Shown: positions 44,687 to 53,686 of the stretch, in pieces
Layout: the number at the start of each line of letters is the position of its first letter
How positions within the stretch are numbered: the stretch's first letter is position 1
Assembly: GCA_038204465.1 (NCBI GenBank)
Contig: JBBRCX010000015.1
Span: forward strand, 1 to 58,673
Reading direction: 5' to 3'
From: JBBRCX01 sp038204465
GTDB lineage: Bacteria; Planctomycetota; Phycisphaerae; Tepidisphaerales; Tepidisphaeraceae
Length of the DNA: 58,673 nucleotides
The notes under the pieces: generated by a model
Databases searched by the model: none
What the model saw: the letters and a program-made list of their open reading frames with translations, nothing else
Told to the model about the DNA's origin: nothing
Made by a program: the position numbers and the translations under genes

Positions 44687-44737
44687 ATGCCTCGGCGTAA
44701 CGGCTGGGACCGTGTCGGAACGCTCTTTGACAAATGA
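44687..44737 (+). CDS. Possible leaderless 16-residue ORF
   Basis: ATG 44687 opens MPRRNGWDRVGTLFDK and stops at TGA 44735-44737. It starts at the expected transcription start of the promoter above, so translation would be leaderless. Protein-like sequence continues in the same frame past the stop, so it may also be the head of a pseudogene. No family is recognised. Confidence 0.3.
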   Translation: MPRRNGWDRVGTLFDK

Positions 44738-45107
44738 ATCGGTGAAACCGTCGGCCGCGCCGAATCGGCATTCGCGGCTGGGGCCGTTCGGGTCGGCATT
44801 GAGGCCTGTGGCGCGGCGGTTGAGGTCTTCCTGGTCCACGATAACCCCGCAAAAGCCCACCAAAGCCCTGCATCGGATCGCCCAAGCCCGCGAAAGCCTG
44901 CAAGGTCGCTTGGGCTGGCGGCGAAAAGCAGCTCGAGGCTGTCATCGAGCGGGTCACGCTCGTAATCCCCAATGAGCAACTATCCGCGGACGATCTGACA
45001 GTCTGCGGCGCGGTTGCGCAATCGAAGCGACCCTCCTGCCGCTTCAACTTCGACTTTTTCATTCCTCCCGTTACTGTGAAACACGGCAGATTCACGGCAA
45101 GGATTCC

Positions 45108-46262
45108 ATGGCAAAAGAATATCGACACCTCGGCGTCTACAGCGATCTGGTCCTGGCGGCGCGCAAGGCGCACCGGCTGCTCCCGGAGGCCCGCCCGGGA
45201 AAGAAAACACAGAAACATGTCCTGCAGTCGCTGGGCTTTGACCCCTATCCAGCCAAGCCGCGGCAGTTGCGCGTCGACCATCGGTGGGAGCGCGACGGCA
45301 TTCGCGGAGAAGCGATTTCCTGGTCGGTTGGCTACGGCCCGCGCACGCAAGCCTGGCTGCTGCGCCCCGCCGGAATCGAGGGACCGCTCCCTGGAGTGAT
45401 CGCCCTTCATGACCACGGCGGCTTCAAGTATCTCGGAAAGGAAAAGGTCGCCTTTGGTCCGGAGGAGCCGACGAAGCTGCAAACCGACTGGATGGAACTC
45501 GTCTACGGTGGACGGGCCTTCGCCAACGAGTTGGCGCGACAAGGATTCGCGGTGCTGGCGCCCGACGTTTTCAGCTGGGGCAGCCGGCGCTTTCCATTCG
45601 AGACCATTCCCGACTGGGACCGCGCCTCGGGAAATACGATGCATGCCAACGGTCCGATGCAATCCAAGCCGCCTGAACCGATGCCGGAAGAAATCAGCCG
45701 CTACTGCTGGGCATGCGTCTATCACGAGCACACGATTCAGAAGTACTGCCACGTGCTGGGCACGAGCATGTCCGGCATCGTCGCGTTCGAAGATCGCGCC
45801 GCCGCCGCTTACCTGGCGGCGCGCAAGGACGTGCAACCCGGCGGCGTCGGGTGCGTGGGCTTGTCCGGCGGCGGACTGCGCTCCGTCCTGCTGCAGGCGA
45901 CTTCCCCGCTCGTGCGTGCGGCGGTGGTGGTCGGCCTGATGACGACCTTCGACGCATTGCTGGATCACAACGTGGTCAGTCATACGTGGATGCTCTACCC
46001 GGATCCGTCGCTGGCGCGCGGAGCCGATTGGCCGGACGTCGCGGCGTGTCGCGCGCCCTCCCCGCTGATGGTCCAATATGACAAGGACGACCAGTTGTTC
46101 ACTCCCGACGGAATGCGCGCCGCCGACCGGCGAATCCGCCGGCGATACAAGCAAGCGGGCAAGGCCCGAAACTACGTCGGCGAGTTCTATGACGGCCCGC
46201 ACAAGTTCGATCGCCCGATGCAGGACTCCGCCTTCGCCTGGCTCAAGCGAAACCTGCAATGA
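45108..46262 (+). CDS. Alpha/beta-hydrolase (dienelactone hydrolase / acetyl xylan esterase-like)
   Basis: A 384-residue hydrolase. The core includes GVIALHDHGGFKYLGKE (oxyanion region near 103), the nucleophile elbow CVGLSGGGLRS near residue 250, an Asp in VQYDKDDQLFT and a His in DGPHKFDRP near the end. AAGGATT precedes ATG 45108. No signal peptide is visible. It is 13 bases upstream of the heparinase-like gene, so the two likely act on the same carbohydrate. Confidence 0.82.
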   Translation: MAKEYRHLGVYSDLVLAARKAHRLLPEARPGKKTQKHVLQSLGFDPYPAKPRQLRVDHRWERDGIRGEAISWSVGYGPRTQAWLLRPAGIEGPLPGVIALHDHGGFKYLGKEKVAFGPEEPTKLQTDWMELVYGGRAFANELARQGFAVLAPDVFSWGSRRFPFETIPDWDRASGNTMHANGPMQSKPPEPMPEEISRYCWACVYHEHTIQKYCHVLGTSMSGIVAFEDRAAAAYLAARKDVQPGGVGCVGLSGGGLRSVLLQATSPLVRAAVVVGLMTTFDALLDHNVVSHTWMLYPDPSLARGADWPDVAACRAPSPLMVQYDKDDQLFTPDGMRAADRRIRRRYKQAGKARNYVGEFYDGPHKFDRPMQDSAFAWLKRNLQ

Positions 46263-46275
46263 GCAAGGGTTAAAC

Positions 46276-49200
46276 GTGCCTGATCCGATCCCGCTTCAAC
46301 TCACCCACAGGCCGCGGCAATTCCCCATCAGCCTCACTGACGCCGCCGCCCCGCCCACGATTCTCGCCGGCCCCGAAACCGCTGGCGCCGCTGGCGAACT
46401 TCAGCGCCGGCTCAAACAATCGTTCAACATCCACTGCCCCATCGTCGCCGACACCGCGATCCCCTTTGGCCGCGAGCCCGCGGTCCACATCCTGGCCATT
46501 GGCAACATGGCCAACAACGCCTTCATTCGCGCCGCCTATCTCCGCTACCTCTGCCTCACCGATCGCAGCTATCCCGGCCCCGGCGGCTACGAAGTCAGAA
46601 CGCTCCACGCTCCGTGGGGCGGCACGCGAAGCATCGTCCTCTGCGGAGCGAGCGACGATGCGGGCGCCGGGCTGGCGATTGATCGCCTGATCGCCCTCGC
46701 CGAAAAAACACAGGGTTCTCTCGGCCCCACCATCGACGTGAAGCTCGGCGGCGGCTGGGAGTCCACTCTCTCCAGCATCGATGAATTCGAAACGACCCCG
46801 CGCCCGGCCGAGATCCGCTTCGGCATCTCCGACGCCGACGAAATGGATAAGGCCGGCACCTACTACTACCTCAGCGGCCGCCCCGCGCTCGGCCTCCGCT
46901 ATCGCGACGCCTGGCTGCGCATGGCCGAAGCCCACCCCGAGCGCATCCCTGAAGAGCAGATCCATCTCCGCATGTGCTGGCGCGTGCTGGGTTGGGACCT
47001 CTGCTCTGACACCGCCGTCTTCAGCGATGCCGATCGTGAGCTGGTTGGGCGATACATCGCCGAAGTGCTCGAAGGTCATGAAGGCGCCGCCAATCCCGGA
47101 TTGCAAGTGCGCAGCCGCTACGTCGAGCCGCGGCAGAATCACGAGACGCACGTCGCCCTGCTCCTGATCTATGGCGCCCGCTACCTTCGCCGCGCTTTCA
47201 CCCATTCCAACGCCGACAATTTAGAGCGGCTGGGGCGCGATCTGTTCAAGGTATACGACCGGCACTGGAAGCCGGTGGAGGATGTGTACGACCATGGCTT
47301 CGCGCTCACGATGGTCGATGTCCTCGACGCATGCCTCTGCTTCCCCGACCCGCCCTTCGTCACCAGCGGCGCTCTCCGCAAGGCGGTGCACGTCGCGATG
47401 ACCGGCTGCGGCAATAATGGGATGACTCCAATCCTCGGCGACGCCGATGGAAACTGGCCGCGCGAGCTGCTCGCCGCCGCCGGCTCCCTTTACCGCGATG
47501 GACGTTACGTCTGGATGGCAAATCGCGGCCGGCCCATTCGCCAGTTCAATTTCCGTCTCGAGAGGCGCTGGGCCGATGATGTTGCACCCGTCGAGCCCAC
47601 GGATCTCATCGGCCTTAGCGTCGTGCCGCTCGACAAGCTTTACTACGACCTTCCGAGTATCGATCCCGAATACGCCGCGGCGTTCTACATGAGCCGGCCC
47701 AACGTTCCCCATGAGCGCACCTTCGACAAGCTCGCCCTGCGTTCCGGCCTCGACGTCGACGATCAATACATCCTCATGGACGGCGTCGCGGGGGGCTCCC
47801 ACTCCTTCGACGACACCAATGCGATCCACGCGTTCGACCAATACGGCAAGTCGTGGATTGTTCCCGAGGACAACCTCCACTGGCCCCAGCAGACGCACCA
47901 CAACCTCCTTACCGTCGTGCGCGACGGCAAGTCGCAGCGCATCCCCACCTTCGCCGAGCTGCGCCACGCCACCGGGTTCACCCACAGCGCCTTCGTCCGT
48001 TCAGCGGTTCATGACTATGCCGGCGCCCTGTGGCAGCGCGGACTGGTCTGGCGCAGAGGCGACTATCTCCTCGTCCTCGATGAAATCGAAGCCGTCGAAA
48101 AAGGCAACTACACCATCGAGGCCCGCTACCGCACGCTCGGCGAGCATCGAATCGCGGGCCACACCTTCAGCACCGCTCAGGGCAGCGCGGAGTTTCACAT
48201 CAGCTCCGACGGCGCGCAGGACGTCTGGGGCGAGCCTGTCGACGTCAGCATCGCCTACCTCTGGGACCCGCAACTGGTCGCCGATCGCCGCACCCGCTAC
48301 GGCGGCATCTGGCCGCTCGTCCTCACCATGCTCCACCTCAGCGCCGAGCACGATCTGTGCCCCGGCGATCGAGTCACCATTGCCAGCGCGCTCCACGCCA
48401 CCCGCGACACATCCGCGCCGCTCTGGTCCGTCGCCCGGCTCGGCAGAATGGGCGCGCGTCTTCAGCGCGGCGACGAAGTCGAATACGCCGGCCAGGCGCC
48501 CGACGGAACTTTTCAGTCAGCGGGCATCGACTTCACCGGCGCAGCCTTCCGCATCGCCGCCGGCGCGCTTTGCCTCGCGGGCGCGACCCGCCTCTCCCTC
48601 GCCGGGCGGCAGATCCTGGCCGCGTCCGACCCCGTCGAGATCGAGCTCGATGTACCCAGCCGCACGGCCCTGCTGCGCCTCGCCACCCCCGCGAAAATCG
48701 AGCTCCTTCGCGGGCAATCGCTCAGCGCAGCGGGTATTCCATTGGACAATTCTGCCCCCCTCCCCGCCGGAGAGCATCGCATCGGGGGCATTCGGTGGGA
48801 CGCTCTTGATTTCGTGCGCAATCTGGAATCCCCGCCTCCGAAAACAGCCGCGCGATCCCGTCCCCGCGCGCCCAAAGCTCAGGCCGTTCGCATCGAATCC
48901 GTAGAACACCCCACCTGCTTCGTGACACTCGCTGGCGACCGCATCGCCGTGGGAGGCGCCACCGGCGAAATCGCGGTGGTCGAGCCCGAATCCGGGCCGC
49001 TCTGGCGAGCCTCAATTCAGGGCGAAGTTCTCACCATCGCCGCCGGCGCTCTCGAATCCGGCCGCCCCGACAGCGTCGTCGCGGGCGGCACTGGTTGCGC
49101 GATCCACGCCTTCAGCCATGACGGCCGACCTCTCTGGGACGTACATCCCGAGTTCGGCTCGCAGTTCTGGATCTGGTGGACGCTCGGCGAATCGCAGATC

Positions 49201-49953
49201 CACCGACTGCTCATCGATGACATCGACGGAGACGGCGCCCCCGAGGTCCTCGCGGGCGTCAGCAACATGCGCCTGCATTGCTACGACGCCGAAGGCAGCG
49301 AACGCTGGCACTTCCGCACCGACCATGGGATCTTCAAGACCTTCACCACCCTCGACATCGACAACGACGGCAAGAAGGAGATCATCGGCGGCAACGATCT
49401 TCTCTCCGCAACGTCAATCGTCCGCGTGATCGGCCATGACGGCGTCCAGCGCCGCACGTTCTGGAACCAGGGCTGGACCTCGCAGGTCCGCTCGCTCCTC
49501 GTCGAGGACATCGACGGCGACGGCAGGCTCGAGGTCTGTTGCGGCACCAATCGCGAAGACTGCCTGCGCGTCCACCGGGCCGATGGATCCGACGTGCGCT
49601 GGAGCCACAACCTCGCCGACACCGTCACCGGCATCGCCACCCTGCGGCGCGGCGACGATCGCCTTCTGATCGCCGGCAGCCGCGCGTTCTACGTCAGCGC
49701 CTTTGACCCTTCCACCGGACATACTCGCTGGGTCACCAACGTCCGCCACGCCGTCACTTCGTTGATCGCATTTGCCGGCCAGGTCGTGGTGGGAACCGAG
49801 GATGCCCGGGTGCTCGTTCTCGACTGGGACGGCAGCGTCAGGTCCGAGACAACGCTCGCCGGGCCCGTCGCGCAACTCGCGGTCTTTGGCCGGGACGTGC
49901 TCGCGCTCGGGAGGGCCCAGGGCCTCTGGCGCATCTCGCTCGACGGCGCATGA
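46276..49953 (+). CDS. Heparinase II/III-like protein with FG-GAP/VCBS repeats
   Basis: A 1225-residue protein with start GTG 46276 (AAGGG upstream). The first ~650 residues resemble polysaccharide lyases with an alpha-toroid and heparinase II/III beta domain (QNHETHVALLLIYGARYLRR, SHSFDDTNAIHAFDQYGKSW). The last ~350 contain FG-GAP/beta-propeller repeats with Ca-binding motifs: DIDGDGAPEVLAG, DIDNDGKKEIIGG, DIDGDGRLEVCCG. No signal peptide was seen. It lies between an esterase-like hydrolase and an oxidoreductase, which fits uronic-acid polysaccharide breakdown; the substrate is unknown. Confidence 0.75.
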   Translation: MPDPIPLQLTHRPRQFPISLTDAAAPPTILAGPETAGAAGELQRRLKQSFNIHCPIVADTAIPFGREPAVHILAIGNMANNAFIRAAYLRYLCLTDRSYPGPGGYEVRTLHAPWGGTRSIVLCGASDDAGAGLAIDRLIALAEKTQGSLGPTIDVKLGGGWESTLSSIDEFETTPRPAEIRFGISDADEMDKAGTYYYLSGRPALGLRYRDAWLRMAEAHPERIPEEQIHLRMCWRVLGWDLCSDTAVFSDADRELVGRYIAEVLEGHEGAANPGLQVRSRYVEPRQNHETHVALLLIYGARYLRRAFTHSNADNLERLGRDLFKVYDRHWKPVEDVYDHGFALTMVDVLDACLCFPDPPFVTSGALRKAVHVAMTGCGNNGMTPILGDADGNWPRELLAAAGSLYRDGRYVWMANRGRPIRQFNFRLERRWADDVAPVEPTDLIGLSVVPLDKLYYDLPSIDPEYAAAFYMSRPNVPHERTFDKLALRSGLDVDDQYILMDGVAGGSHSFDDTNAIHAFDQYGKSWIVPEDNLHWPQQTHHNLLTVVRDGKSQRIPTFAELRHATGFTHSAFVRSAVHDYAGALWQRGLVWRRGDYLLVLDEIEAVEKGNYTIEARYRTLGEHRIAGHTFSTAQGSAEFHISSDGAQDVWGEPVDVSIAYLWDPQLVADRRTRYGGIWPLVLTMLHLSAEHDLCPGDRVTIASALHATRDTSAPLWSVARLGRMGARLQRGDEVEYAGQAPDGTFQSAGIDFTGAAFRIAAGALCLAGATRLSLAGRQILAASDPVEIELDVPSRTALLRLATPAKIELLRGQSLSAAGIPLDNSAPLPAGEHRIGGIRWDALDFVRNLESPPPKTAARSRPRAPKAQAVRIESVEHPTCFVTLAGDRIAVGGATGEIAVVEPESGPLWRASIQGEVLTIAAGALESGRPDSVVAGGTGCAIHAFSHDGRPLWDVHPEFGSQFWIWWTLGESQIHRLLIDDIDGDGAPEVLAGVSNMRLHCYDAEGSERWHFRTDHGIFKTFTTLDIDNDGKKEIIGGNDLLSATSIVRVIGHDGVQRRTFWNQGWTSQVRSLLVEDIDGDGRLEVCCGTNREDCLRVHRADGSDVRWSHNLADTVTGIATLRRGDDRLLIAGSRAFYVSAFDPSTGHTRWVTNVRHAVTSLIAFAGQVVVGTEDARVLVLDWDGSVRSETTLAGPVAQLAVFGRDVLALGRAQGLWRISLDGA

Positions 49954-49984
49954 TGGGATATAAGCCCACTGCGGGAGGAACACC

Positions 49985-50968
49985 GTGACTCGTCTCAAGG
50001 TTGGCATCATCGGCGCCGGCGGCATGGCCAACCGCTTCCATCTGCCGTCGCTCGCGTCATTCGAGGATGTCCAACTCGCCGCCGTCTGCGACCCCGTCCT
50101 GCCTGCCGCCACCGCCGCCGCCGAGCGCTTCGGCATTCCCCGCGTCTTCTCCGATTACCGGCAGATGTTCAGCGAAGTGGACCCCGACGCGGTCTACATT
50201 CTCGTGCCGCCTCAGCACAACTTCGAAGCCGTCGCCCACGCCCTTCGCCAGCGGAAGCACGTCTTCGTCGAGAAGCCGCCCGCGCTGACGGTCGCGCAGA
50301 CCGAAGCCCTCGCCTGGCACGCCGCAGAGGCCAAAACCTGCACGATGGTCGGCTTCCAGCGCCGCTACATCCCCGCGCTCGCCGCGCTCAAAAGACGCGT
50401 CGAAGATCGCGGCCCCATCCAGCAGGTCTCGATCGTCTATTGGAAAGCCACCCCCGACCCATCGCAGCCGGCCTGGTTTTATGACGGCGCGATCGATCTG
50501 CTCACCTCCGACGGCATTCACGCCGTCGACAACCTGCGCTTCCTCGCCGGCGGCGACGTCGTGAAGGTCGCCAGCGTCGCGCGCTCCAACCTCGTGCCCG
50601 GCCCGTTCCCGAATGCCTTTCACGCCGTCGTAACCTTCAGCACCGGCGCCGTCGGCGCCCTGCAATTCAGCTACACCACCGGCCGCCGGATCTTTCGAGC
50701 CGAGTTCCACGGCCGCAACATCACCGCGTCCGTCGACGCCGATCGCGACTGCTATATTGTCGCCGACGACGCCCAACCCGAAGCGGCCGCCTCCAGTTCC
50801 TTCGGCCAGCCCGATCGCCCGGAAACCTGGCTCGGCTTCTGGCACGAAAGCCGCCACTTCATCGACTGCATCCAGCAGGGCCGCCAACCCTCGAGCAGCC
50901 TCGCCGATGCGGTGAAAACCATGCGGCTGGTCAGTCAAATCAGGGACTCGTCGATCGACCGGATGTAG
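49985..50968 (+). CDS. Gfo/Idh/MocA family oxidoreductase
   Basis: A 327-residue NAD(P)-dependent sugar or inositol oxidoreductase. The Rossmann loop GIIGAGGMANRFHLPS opens the chain, VFVEKPPALTVAQTEAL holds the conserved EKP motif near residue 94, and LLTSDGIHAVDNLRFLAGG contains the catalytic-domain His. GTG 49985 follows GGGAGGAA. It is 31 bases behind the heparinase-like gene and probably processes a released sugar. Confidence 0.9.
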   Translation: MTRLKVGIIGAGGMANRFHLPSLASFEDVQLAAVCDPVLPAATAAAERFGIPRVFSDYRQMFSEVDPDAVYILVPPQHNFEAVAHALRQRKHVFVEKPPALTVAQTEALAWHAAEAKTCTMVGFQRRYIPALAALKRRVEDRGPIQQVSIVYWKATPDPSQPAWFYDGAIDLLTSDGIHAVDNLRFLAGGDVVKVASVARSNLVPGPFPNAFHAVVTFSTGAVGALQFSYTTGRRIFRAEFHGRNITASVDADRDCYIVADDAQPEAAASSSFGQPDRPETWLGFWHESRHFIDCIQQGRQPSSSLADAVKTMRLVSQIRDSSIDRM

Positions 50969-51062
50969 AGACCACGCGCAATCCCTCGCTATGATAGCGG
51001 CTCGTCACCCCTCCGCTCGGACCGAAGTTGGGGCGTGTCGTCTGAACAGATAGCTTGGTCGA

Positions 51063-51914
51063 ATGTTCGACATCCTCGAGATCATCCCCCGGCCCGACCT
51101 GATCAAGATCATTGATGTCGGCGCGATGTCGCTCGGCTCCGGCGCGGCGGAGCGCTATACGCCGCTGGTCAAGGCTGGAATTGCCAGAGTCGTCGGGTTT
51201 GAGCCGGTGCAGGCGGAGTGCGACAAGCTGAACGCGCAGGCGGACGCGAGCCACCAGTTTTTGCCGTACGCGGTGGGCGACGGAACCACCCGCACCTTTC
51301 ACCTGTGCAATCGCGCGATGACCTCCTCCCTCTATGAGCCGAACACGAAGCTGCTCGATCGATTCCAGAATCTCGCGAACCTCACCGAAGTCGTCGATCG
51401 ATCGCCGATCCAGACCCATCGTCTCGACGATCTTCCTGAGGCCGCCGAGCCGGATTACCTGAAGCTTGATGTGCAGGGCGCCGAGCTCGACGTGCTGCGC
51501 GGCGCCGCCATCGCGCTGCGGCATGTCACCATCCTGGAATGCGAAGTGGAGTTCGTGCCGATGTACATTGACCAACCGCTCTTCGCCGACGTTGATGCGG
51601 AGCTGCGCCGGCACGGCTTCCTGTTCCACAAGTTCCCTACCTATGCCGGCCGCGCCTTCAAGCCTGTCATCCTGAACAACGACGTGAATCGTCCGGTGAG
51701 CCAGTGGTTGTGGGCGGACGCGGTGTACGTCAAGAGCTTCATGGATTTCGAAGAGATGTCCCCTTCCAGCCTGCTGAAGCTCGCGGTGGTGCTGCACACG
51801 GTCTACTCATCGGTCGACCTGGTCGCGCTCGCGCTGAAACATTATGACCTGCAGGCCGGCACGCAGCTTCAGCCGGCTTATCTCCAGCGCCTCTTCAGTC
51901 GTCCTTCTCATTGA
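51063..51914 (+). CDS. FkbM family methyltransferase (copy 1)
   Basis: A 283-residue SAM-dependent methyltransferase, first of three tandem paralogues. MFDILEIIPRPDLIKIIDVG leads into the SAM-binding loop GAMSLGSGAAE, then GFEPVQAECDKLN, the conserved AVGDGTTRTFHLCN, and KLDVQGAELDVLRGAA near residue 140, the FkbM hallmark. TATGAT at 50990-50995 is a possible -10, giving a leader of about 60 bases, unlike copy 2. The methylated substrate is unknown; glycan or lipid-linked sugars are usual. Confidence 0.88.
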   Translation: MFDILEIIPRPDLIKIIDVGAMSLGSGAAERYTPLVKAGIARVVGFEPVQAECDKLNAQADASHQFLPYAVGDGTTRTFHLCNRAMTSSLYEPNTKLLDRFQNLANLTEVVDRSPIQTHRLDDLPEAAEPDYLKLDVQGAELDVLRGAAIALRHVTILECEVEFVPMYIDQPLFADVDAELRRHGFLFHKFPTYAGRAFKPVILNNDVNRPVSQWLWADAVYVKSFMDFEEMSPSSLLKLAVVLHTVYSSVDLVALALKHYDLQAGTQLQPAYLQRLFSRPSH

Positions 51915-51942
51915 TCGCTGTGATGCGATGAATTCGGATGAA

Positions 51943-51977
51943 TTGAGGCATTCCGCCCCGGCGTTATGATGGCGCCG
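51943..51977 (+). promoter_or_regulatory. Promoter of FkbM copy 2
   Basis: TTGAGG (51943-51948), a 16-base spacer and TATGAT (51965-51970). The predicted start at 51977 is the first base of the GTG codon, so the gene should be leaderless. Confidence 0.6.
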
Positions 51978-52819
51978 TGTTCGACATTCTTGAGGTCGTG
52001 CCGCGGCCGCAAACCATCAAGGTGATAGATGTTGGGGCAATGTCGCTCGGTCCCGGCGCCGAGTTCTACGCACCCCTGATCAATTCCGGCATCGCGAGCG
52101 TTGTCGGCTTCGAGCCGGTGAAAGAAGAGTGCGACAAGCTCAACTCAACCGCAGGCCCCAACCGCCGATTCCTCCCCTTCGCCGTCGGTGACGGCACGAC
52201 GCGGACGTTCCATCTGTGCAACCGCGCGATGACCTCGTCGCTCTATGAGCCGAACACCGGGCTGCTCGAGCATTTTCACGAGATCGCCGATCTCACCCGG
52301 GTCGTCGAACGCTCGAAGTTGAAGACCTACCGTCTCGACGATCTGCCGGAAGCCGCCGATCCCGATTTCATCAAGCTCGACGTGCAGGGCGCGGAGCTCG
52401 ATGTCATTCATGGCGCCCCCCTGGCCCTGGCGCAAACGATGGTCCTGGAGACGGAAGTGGAATTCATCCCGATGTACAAGGACCAGCCGCTCTTCGCACA
52501 TGTGGATCAGGAGCTGCGCCGTCGCGGGTTCATGTTCCACAGGTTCGCAGGGTTCGCAGGGCGCGGTTTCAAACCTGTGGTCATGAAGTTCCTAAACCGC
52601 CTGCCCAGCCAGTGGATGTGGTCGAATGCAATCTACATCAAGAGCTTCATGGATTTCGCTCGGCTTCCGCCGGCGAAGCTGCTGAAGCTCGCCATCGTCG
52701 TACATGCGATTTACGGCTCCGTCGACTTGGCCGCGCTGGCGCTGAAAAGTTATGATCTGCTGGCCGGCACATCACTGCAGCCGGCCTACCTCCAACGACT
52801 CCAGAACCGTCCTGCGTAG
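51977..52819 (+). CDS. FkbM family methyltransferase (copy 2)
   Basis: A 280-residue paralogue of the genes on both sides. It shares FDILEVVPRPQTIKVIDVGA, AVGDGTTRTFHLCNRAMTSS, YRLDDLPEAADPDFIKLDVQ and the QPAYLQRL tail with copy 1. GTG 51977 has its own promoter at leaderless distance, so it can be expressed separately from copy 1. Twelve bases separate it from copy 3. Confidence 0.88.
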   Translation: MFDILEVVPRPQTIKVIDVGAMSLGPGAEFYAPLINSGIASVVGFEPVKEECDKLNSTAGPNRRFLPFAVGDGTTRTFHLCNRAMTSSLYEPNTGLLEHFHEIADLTRVVERSKLKTYRLDDLPEAADPDFIKLDVQGAELDVIHGAPLALAQTMVLETEVEFIPMYKDQPLFAHVDQELRRRGFMFHRFAGFAGRGFKPVVMKFLNRLPSQWMWSNAIYIKSFMDFARLPPAKLLKLAIVVHAIYGSVDLAALALKSYDLLAGTSLQPAYLQRLQNRPA

Positions 52820-52830
52820 AAGGTGAGACT

Positions 52831-53679
52831 GTGTTCGACATCCTTCAGGTTCTGCCGCGGCCCCAGACGATCAAGATCGTCGACGCGGGCGCGATGGCCC
52901 CTGGTGACGGGGTCCAGGAGATCTACGAGCCCTTATTGAAGGCCGGCCTGGGGATGATTCATGGTTTCGAGCCGGTCCAGGATGCGTGCGACAAGCTGAA
53001 CGCGGCTGCATCGCCCGACCGCACCTACCTGCCGTACGCTGTGGGTGACGGGACGAAAGGGACGTTTCATCTGTGCAACGGCCGGATGATGTCGTCGCTC
53101 TATGAGCCGGACCTGCTCCTGCTCGATAAGTTCCAGAACCTCGCGAACTTTTCCATGGTCGTCGAGCGCTACCCGATTCAGACCCACCGCCTCGACGACC
53201 TGCCGCAGCTGGCCGACTCGGATTTCCTGAAGCTCGACGTGCAGGGCGCAGAGCTCGACGTCCTGCGCGGCGCGCCGCACATTCTTGCCGATGCTCTGGT
53301 CGTTCATACTGAAGTCGAGTTTGTCCCGATGTACCGCGAGCAGCCGCTCTTTGCCGAAGTGGACGAGGAACTCCGCAGCCACGGCTTCCTGCTCCACAAA
53401 ATGACGGATTACTCGAGCCGCGCGCTGAAGCCAGTCGTCGCCAATAACCACCTCAACTCCCGTCTCAGCCAATGGGTGTGGGGCGACGCGGTCTACGTGA
53501 AGAGCTTCATGAACTTCAGCACCCTATTGCCCGCGAAGCTGCTCAAGCTCGCCGTCATTCTCCATGCCGTCTATGAATCGTTTGATTTCGCCGCGTTGGC
53601 GCTGAGTCACTACGATCGCAAGTCCGGGACGAAGCTCCAGGAAGCGTATCTCGCCCGCCTCCTCGCCCGCTCGGCGTGA
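52831..53679 (+). CDS. FkbM family methyltransferase (copy 3)
   Basis: A 282-residue paralogue. The loop reads VDAGAMAPGDGVQE, and AVGDGTKGTFHLCNGRMMSS and FLKLDVQGAELDVLRGA follow, slightly diverged from copies 1 and 2. GTG 52831 is 12 bases after the copy 2 stop and has AAGGTGAGA upstream, so it is likely cotranscribed with copy 2. It converges with the glycosyltransferase gene, seven bases away. Confidence 0.88.
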   Translation: MFDILQVLPRPQTIKIVDAGAMAPGDGVQEIYEPLLKAGLGMIHGFEPVQDACDKLNAAASPDRTYLPYAVGDGTKGTFHLCNGRMMSSLYEPDLLLLDKFQNLANFSMVVERYPIQTHRLDDLPQLADSDFLKLDVQGAELDVLRGAPHILADALVVHTEVEFVPMYREQPLFAEVDEELRSHGFLLHKMTDYSSRALKPVVANNHLNSRLSQWVWGDAVYVKSFMNFSTLLPAKLLKLAVILHAVYESFDFAALALSHYDRKSGTKLQEAYLARLLARSA

Positions 53680-53686
53680 ACAGCCG

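Larger units (their letters stand above)
44500..45107. other. Intergenic region with strong orphan promoter and decayed-looking coding sequence
   Basis: No intact gene is seen over about 600 bases. A near-consensus promoter at 44654-44681 reads directly into a 16-codon ORF. Beyond its stop the same frame reads IGETVGRAESAFAAGAVRVG and EACGAAVEVFLVHDN, and from 44905 another frame reads AGGEKQLEAVIERVTLVIPN, both protein-like. This is consistent with a degraded gene carrying a stop and frameshifts. A small CAGGTTT/AAACCTG stem is at 44620-44636. Confidence 0.4.
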
